Part shown: in pieces, positions 59,458 through 64,000 of the stretch | Numbering within the stretch: position 1 is the stretch's first letter | How the letters are laid out: the number at the start of each line of letters is the position of its first letter | DNA from: an uncultured Lachnospiraceae bacterium | Lineage (GTDB): Bacteria > Bacillota > Clostridia > Lachnospirales > Lachnospiraceae | Direction of reading: 5' to 3' | Length of the DNA: 64,000 nt | NCBI GenBank assembly: GCA_910588965.1 | Contig: CAJUSO010000015.1 | Span: 1 to 64,000 of the forward strand | Program-made: the position numbers and the translations under genes | The notes under the pieces: generated by a model | Told to the model about the DNA's origin: nothing | Seen by the model: only the letters and a program-made list of their open reading frames with translations | Databases searched by the model: none

Positions 59458-60408
59458 ATGAAAGTATTGTGCTTTGGGTCGCTGAATGTGGATTATACTT
59501 ATGAAGTAGACCATTTCGTAAGGAAGGGGGAGACGCTGTCTTCCGATTCCCTGCAGGTGTTCAGCGGGGGCAAAGGGCTGAACCAGTCAATCGCATTGGC
59601 AAAAGCCGGCGTGGAAACTTACCATGCAGGGGCAGTTGGCGAAGATGGGAGGTTCTTGCTGGCGCAGCTTCAGGAGGCCGGCGTAAATACAGATTATGTG
59701 GCGGTTTTAGAAGATGTGAGGACTGGGAATGCAATCATCCAGAACGACAGGGAGGGGGATAACTGCATCCTGCTTTATGGGGGCGCAAACCAAGCAATTA
59801 CGCCCGCACAGGCAGATGAAGTATTGGGGCATTTCCAGGAGGGGGATTTCCTGGTACTGCAGAATGAAATCAACGAATTGGCTTATATCATGGAACAGGC
59901 CCATAGGCAGGGGATGCGGATTGCCTTAAACCCCTCCCCCATGGATGGGAAAATTATGGGGCTGCCCCTGGGATATGTGGATTATTTCCTCCTGAATGAG
60001 GGAGAGGCAGGCCAGCTTCTGGGGCAGGACGCCGTAAAGCCTGCACAGGGGGAAGGCGGGCAGCAGCCCGGCCGGCGCATGGGGAAAGCAGTAGATGGGG
60101 AAAGGTTGGTAAAAGCCCTTTCTGGGAAGTTCCCCAATGCCGTTATCCTGCTCACGCTGGGGAAGGAAGGATCCGTCTGCATGGGCAGCCAGGGGTTCCT
60201 GCGGCAGGACAGCTATCCGGTGACGGCGGTGGATACCACCGCGGCAGGGGATACTTTCACGGGCTTTTTCCTTGGCGGGATTCTGCAGGGTTATCCCTTG
60301 CAGGAAGCCATGGACAGGGCGTCGAAAGCTTCTGCCATAGCGGTCACAAGGAAAGGGGCGGCCCCATCCATCCCAAGCATCCAGGAAGTGGAACGCTTTC
60401 CGGGATAG
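59458..60408 (+). CDS. rbsK: Ribokinase-like PfkB-family sugar kinase
   Basis: A 316-residue kinase with N-terminal FGSLNVDYTYEVDHFVRKGET, GGKGLNQSIALAKAGV, AVGEDGRFLL and the catalytic DTTAAGDTFTGFFLGG (anion hole and Asp base). Residues about 187-220 carry a polar insertion (KPAQGEGGQQPGRRMGK) between the ATP-site strands that is not usual in ribokinase. With rbsD it forms a complete ribose utilisation branch. The operon thus holds two kinases of different folds. Start after AAAGGAG. Confidence 0.92.
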   Translation: MKVLCFGSLNVDYTYEVDHFVRKGETLSSDSLQVFSGGKGLNQSIALAKAGVETYHAGAVGEDGRFLLAQLQEAGVNTDYVAVLEDVRTGNAIIQNDREGDNCILLYGGANQAITPAQADEVLGHFQEGDFLVLQNEINELAYIMEQAHRQGMRIALNPSPMDGKIMGLPLGYVDYFLLNEGEAGQLLGQDAVKPAQGEGGQQPGRRMGKAVDGERLVKALSGKFPNAVILLTLGKEGSVCMGSQGFLRQDSYPVTAVDTTAAGDTFTGFFLGGILQGYPLQEAMDRASKASAIAVTRKGAAPSIPSIQEVERFPG

Positions 60409-60409
60409 G

Positions 60410-60432
60410 GGGCTGCTGCCAGGAGGCAGCCC
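60410..60432 (+). terminator. Possible hairpin at the end of the sugar operon
   Basis: GGGCTGC (60410-60416) can pair with GCAGCCC (60426-60432) directly after the rbsK stop. An alternative inner stem is CTGCC-AGGA-GGCAG. There is no T-run, so termination may be partial and allow read-through into the secreted DUF1593 gene. Confidence 0.4.
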
Positions 60433-60568
60433 TGGGCAGGCAATCCCTTCAGCACAAATGATACGGATAGATAATGCAAAGGAAGGGGGAGGATAGGCAA
60501 ACAAAAATCCAGCTGTAAAAATGACAGGAAGAAGAAGGCAGAAGAGAGGGATCTGAAAGGAGAAGAGG

Positions 60569-63500
60569 ATGAGAGGAAAACGATTTTTGGCAGGGCTGTT
60601 AACCGTAGCCATGATAGGCGCGTCCCTGGCGACGCCAGGAAACACCTTGCAGGCAGAAGCGGCGGCGAAACCGCTCAAGAAAATTTCGATAGCGAAGAAA
60701 GCGACAGTTTATGTAGGGGCAAAAAAACAATTAAAGGTGACAAAAGCCCCTAAAAATACAACGGCTAAAATCACATGGAAAAGTTCCAATAAGAAAGTGG
60801 CCACAGTCAGCAGCAAAGGCGCGGTAAAGGGCGTGAAAGCGGGGACAGCCACTATTACAGCCAGCGCAAAAGGCGAAAAGAATAAAACATTGAAAGCAGC
60901 CTGTAAAGTGACAGTGAAGAAGAGGCTAATCCAGAAGCTGAAGGCAAACTTTACGAAAACAACGTTGGAAGTAGGCAGAACAAAGACAATCAAGACAACT
61001 ATCACGCCGAAGAACGCCAGCATCAAGAAGCTGAAATATAATTCTTCAGATAAAAATGTGGCGTCAGTAAGTTCCAAAGGCAAGATTACGGCAAAGAAAG
61101 CAGGGAAGGCCACCATTACGGTAAGCGCTACGGACGGCAGCAAGAAAAAGGCTTCCATCCAGGTTACCGTAAAGGCAAAAGCTGTGCCGCAGGTAAAAGT
61201 ATCGAAAGTATCCGTGGAAGGCTCAGAATTTACGATGGAGGCAGGTTCCAAGCAGAAGCTGAAGGTAACGGTTGCGCCGGCAAACGCTACCAATAAGAAG
61301 CTGGACTATACGCTTTCTGACCCATATGCCGCAAGCGTAAGTGCAGACGGCACGGTCACGGCGCTTGCCCAGGGCAGCACGGACATTACGGTTGAGGCTG
61401 CAGACGGGAGCGGCGCAAAGGCCAAAGTGCATGTGACAGTCGTGGATACAGATAAGCCAAGGGCAGTCATTACCCAGGATGGGGAAGTGGATGACCAGAA
61501 TTCTATGATCCATTTGCTGCTGTATGCAAATGAGATTGATATACAAGGGATTGTCCAGACAAGTTCCCAGTTCCATTGGATTGGCGACCCCGACGCAACG
61601 TATACCGAAGAAGGCAAGGATTTTAAGAACCCATACCGTTGGCCGGGGACAGACTGGATGATGGAAATGGCAGATGACTATGCATCCGTGTATGGCAATC
61701 TGCGTACCCATGATGCAGCATACCCGACCCCGGATTATATCCGCAGCGTAATTAAGATAGGGAATATTGCCTATAAAGGCGATATGCGGAAAGAGACAGA
61801 CGGTTCTAAATTAGTAGAAAAAGCATTTATGGATGATGACCCTAGGACATTATATCTGATGGCATGGGGCGGGACCAACACGATTGGCCGTGCTTTGAAG
61901 AGCATAGAAGAAAAATATAAAAATACCAACCAATGGGCGGCTATCCGCAAAAAGATTATTGATAAGACGGTGATTGGGGCATATGGGACCCAAGATCAGA
62001 CTTACAGCGAATATATCGGGGAAGAGTGGCCGGAAATCATGTTCGTGGAAGTCAGCGGAACCAGTTACGGTTATGCGTGGTCCAGGACAGCGGGCAATGT
62101 GGACAGTGAGGCGAAACGGACGATGTCCAGTGCATGGATGCGTGAGAACCTGGATTATGGCCATGGCCCGTTGCTTGACAGGTATGTGGTCTGGGGGGAT
62201 GGGACCTATCTGCCCGGAGAAGAGGAAGGTAGCCAGTTTGGCACAAATGAGGACCTGGTAGACAGCACCGATTGGTGGGGCGGAAAGTTCATTGGGAAGT
62301 ACCAGAGGTATGATTTCCTTTCCGAAGGGGATTCCCCAAGTTTCTTTTATTTGATGGATACTGGCTTAAGGTCCTTAGAGAACAAGATAGCGAACGGCAG
62401 CTTTGCTGGAAGGTATCAGAAGATAGAACGTAAGAATTCAAAGGGAGAAGCAGAAAACTGGTACTCTGTAGCAAAGGATTATGATCCGCTGCAGGAGAAG
62501 CTGGTAAGTTCCGACTGGCGCTGGATGGCGGATATCCAGCATCAATTTGCGGTACGCGCAGACTGGTGCATCACGCCCAAGTATGAGGACGCCAACCATA
62601 CGCCGTCCCTTACCGTGAAGGAAGGCCTTGATTTCACAGCGAAGCCAGGGGAAACCCTTACGCTCCATGCGCAGGCAGAAGACCCGGACGGCGACTATGT
62701 GGCTGTAAGCTGGGAGCATTATTTTGAAGCGGATACCTATCAGGAACCAGAGGATAACAAAGGCATTTATATTAAGGGGGCCAAATCCTCTACGGCTACC
62801 ATCACGGTGCCAAAGGATGCCAAGGATGGGGATACCCTGGTTATCAATGTGAAGGCAGAAGATAATGGGGCCCATGCGCTTGCCAGGTACCAACAGGTTA
62901 TCATTACGGTAAGCGAAAATGGCGTCAGCCGCCCAAACAGCATTACAGCATCTGTGAAAGCAGATAAATTAAAGGTGGGCGAAACCGCACAGATTGGCAT
63001 TACGCCAGAGCCAGCTGGCACGCAGCTTCCAGGATTGGCATTTGAGTCTTCAGACCCGAAGGCAGCAACTGTATCAAGAGATGGCGTGATTACAGCCGTT
63101 TCCCAAGGTAAGGCTACCATTACGGTTTCGTCTGCCGTTGGGAACCTGAAAGCATCTGTGGATGTAACCGTTGATTACGATGGCATTATGGGCAAGCCAA
63201 GGGCGGTCATTACCCAGGATGCGGAGGTGGACGACCAGAACTCCTTAATCCATGCATTGCTCTATGCAAATGAAATTGACTTCCAGGGAATCGTGCAGAC
63301 CAGTTCAAAATTCCATTGGATTGGCGATGAGTCCGAAGAGGATGAGGCTTCCAAGAACCCATACCGTTGGCCAGGGACAGAATGGATGGATACATTTGCA
63401 GACGCTTATGAAGAAGTCTACGATAACCTGCATGTCCATGACCCGGCATATCCAACGCCAAATTATATCCGCAGCATCATTAAGGTAGGGAATATTGGCT

Positions 63501-64000
63501 TTAAGGGTGATATGAAGAAAGAAACGGATGGTTCTAAGCTGGTAGAGGAGAAACTGCTGGATGACGACCCCAGGACATTGCATGTCATGGCATGGGGCGG
63601 GACCAACACCATCGGCCGTGCCTTAAAGAGCATTGAGGAAAAATACAAGAATACAAATGATTGGGCGGCTATCCGCAAGAAAATCGTGGATAAGACCATG
63701 ATTGGGGCTTTTGGGAAACAGGACCAGACATACGACGAATATATTGCAGAAGAGTGGCCGGAAATCCCGTTTATGAACGTAGGCGGAGGGACCACTTACG
63801 GATACGCATGGTCCAGGACGGCAGGCGATGTGGACAGTGAAGGCAAGCGGACGTTATCCAGCGCATGGATGCGTGAGAACCTGGATTATGGCCATGGACC
63901 ATTGCTGGATAAATATGTGACCTGGGGAGACGGGACCTACCTGCCAGGTGAGGAAGAGGGCAGCCAGTTCGGTACGAACGAGAGCATGCTGGACAGCACC
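60569..64000 (+). CDS. Secreted protein with Ig-like repeats and tandem DUF1593 (nucleoside-hydrolase-like) modules, 3' end outside window
   Basis: The frame is open from ATG 60569 (AAAGGAG 7 bases ahead) to the window end, 1144 codons. Signal peptide about 1-31 (FLAGLLTVAMIGASLATPG). Three bacterial Ig-like (Big_2) domains span about 36-119, 121-206 and 211-293. Module A (about 294-787) has VITQDGEVDDQNSMIHLLLYANEID, a Sde182/DUF1593 nucleoside-hydrolase-like domain, then a beta C-terminal domain. A fourth Big_2 (about 791-872) precedes module B (876 on), nearly a copy of A. The DxExDD loop resembles the calcium-binding DxDxxxDD of nucleoside hydrolases. It is probably cell-surface bound and may release a sugar for the operon upstream; enzymatic activity is unproven. 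Confidence 0.88.
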   Translation, partial: MRGKRFLAGLLTVAMIGASLATPGNTLQAEAAAKPLKKISIAKKATVYVGAKKQLKVTKAPKNTTAKITWKSSNKKVATVSSKGAVKGVKAGTATITASAKGEKNKTLKAACKVTVKKRLIQKLKANFTKTTLEVGRTKTIKTTITPKNASIKKLKYNSSDKNVASVSSKGKITAKKAGKATITVSATDGSKKKASIQVTVKAKAVPQVKVSKVSVEGSEFTMEAGSKQKLKVTVAPANATNKKLDYTLSDPYAASVSADGTVTALAQGSTDITVEAADGSGAKAKVHVTVVDTDKPRAVITQDGEVDDQNSMIHLLLYANEIDIQGIVQTSSQFHWIGDPDATYTEEGKDFKNPYRWPGTDWMMEMADDYASVYGNLRTHDAAYPTPDYIRSVIKIGNIAYKGDMRKETDGSKLVEKAFMDDDPRTLYLMAWGGTNTIGRALKSIEEKYKNTNQWAAIRKKIIDKTVIGAYGTQDQTYSEYIGEEWPEIMFVEVSGTSYGYAWSRTAGNVDSEAKRTMSSAWMRENLDYGHGPLLDRYVVWGDGTYLPGEEEGSQFGTNEDLVDSTDWWGGKFIGKYQRYDFLSEGDSPSFFYLMDTGLRSLENKIANGSFAGRYQKIERKNSKGEAENWYSVAKDYDPLQEKLVSSDWRWMADIQHQFAVRADWCITPKYEDANHTPSLTVKEGLDFTAKPGETLTLHAQAEDPDGDYVAVSWEHYFEADTYQEPEDNKGIYIKGAKSSTATITVPKDAKDGDTLVINVKAEDNGAHALARYQQVIITVSENGVSRPNSITASVKADKLKVGETAQIGITPEPAGTQLPGLAFESSDPKAATVSRDGVITAVSQGKATITVSSAVGNLKASVDVTVDYDGIMGKPRAVITQDAEVDDQNSLIHALLYANEIDFQGIVQTSSKFHWIGDESEEDEASKNPYRWPGTEWMDTFADAYEEVYDNLHVHDPAYPTPNYIRSIIKVGNIGFKGDMKKETDGSKLVEEKLLDDDPRTLHVMAWGGTNTIGRALKSIEEKYKNTNDWAAIRKKIVDKTMIGAFGKQDQTYDEYIAEEWPEIPFMNVGGGTTYGYAWSRTAGDVDSEGKRTLSSAWMRENLDYGHGPLLDKYVTWGDGTYLPGEEEGSQFGTNESMLDST

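Noticed and set aside
1..64000. CRISPR array, tRNA or rRNA genes
   Set aside because: No regularly spaced direct repeats, cloverleaf sequences or rRNA stretches were seen in any intergenic region.

Overview
The window looks like chromosomal DNA of a gut-type Clostridia species, most likely Lachnospiraceae. The signs are moderate GC, AGGAGG-type ribosome binding sites nearly everywhere, low-GC-Gram-positive gene orders (def-fmt-yugP-rsmB-rlmN-stp-prkC-rsgA-rpe-thiN), an m-DAP-type MurE and no outer-membrane genes. No rRNA, tRNA, CRISPR array or prophage was seen. Placement below family level is inference.

Layout. 1-8.2 kb holds accessory genes: a MarR regulator, a two-gene R-M system with BcgI-like (Type IIB) architecture, two adjacent alkyl-DNA methyltransferase genes, an XRE/membrane-protein pair facing a GntR/DUF5808 pair, and a polysaccharide deacetylase. 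8.3-13.5 kb is a two-component system followed by a BceAB/MacB-like ABC exporter. 13.6-18.9 kb is on the minus strand: a short formate/nitrite transporter behind a long leader, and a permease-ATPase-permease ABC operon with its terminator. 19.4-20.1 kb is a gene graveyard with remnants of a transposase, a GH5 glycosidase and a GH43 xylosidase. 20.2-34.1 kb carries single genes: a NosR-like Fe-S/FMN membrane protein, rarA, an aminotransferase, a small (p)ppGpp synthetase, a split threonine/serine exporter, a duplicated-domain lipoprotein, a GH13 enzyme, tmk, a LacI regulator, nadA and an HD-GYP response regulator.

34.2-47.9 kb is a dense housekeeping block, all on the plus strand: murE, priA, def, fmt, a YugP-type protease, rsmB, rlmN, PP2C phosphatase, PASTA kinase, rsgA, rpe and thiN. 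It covers cell wall precursor synthesis, replication restart, translation initiation, rRNA modification and wall-stress signalling.

47.9-60.4 kb is the most interesting region: a LacI regulator and a ten-gene pentose-type operon. The operon has a fucose/arabinose-isomerase-family protein, a split transketolase (two subunits), a FGGY kinase, a ribose-type ABC importer (lipoprotein SBP, DUF2291 lipoprotein, RbsA, RbsC), RbsD and a ribokinase. Isomerase + dedicated kinase + dedicated split transketolase + ABC importer is the logic of D-apiose catabolism through apulose 4-phosphate. That assignment is a hypothesis; ribose or another pentose remains possible. The operon is followed by a secreted protein with four Ig-like domains and two tandem DUF1593 (nucleoside-hydrolase-like) modules, which runs off the window end.

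Non-coding structure worth attention: two copies of a multi-hairpin intergenic repeat (1-77 and 28293-28423), a nested inverted repeat at 13.5 kb, a long-range stem between the SBP and DUF2291 genes, and a palindrome fitting a LacI-family operator ahead of the sugar operon.
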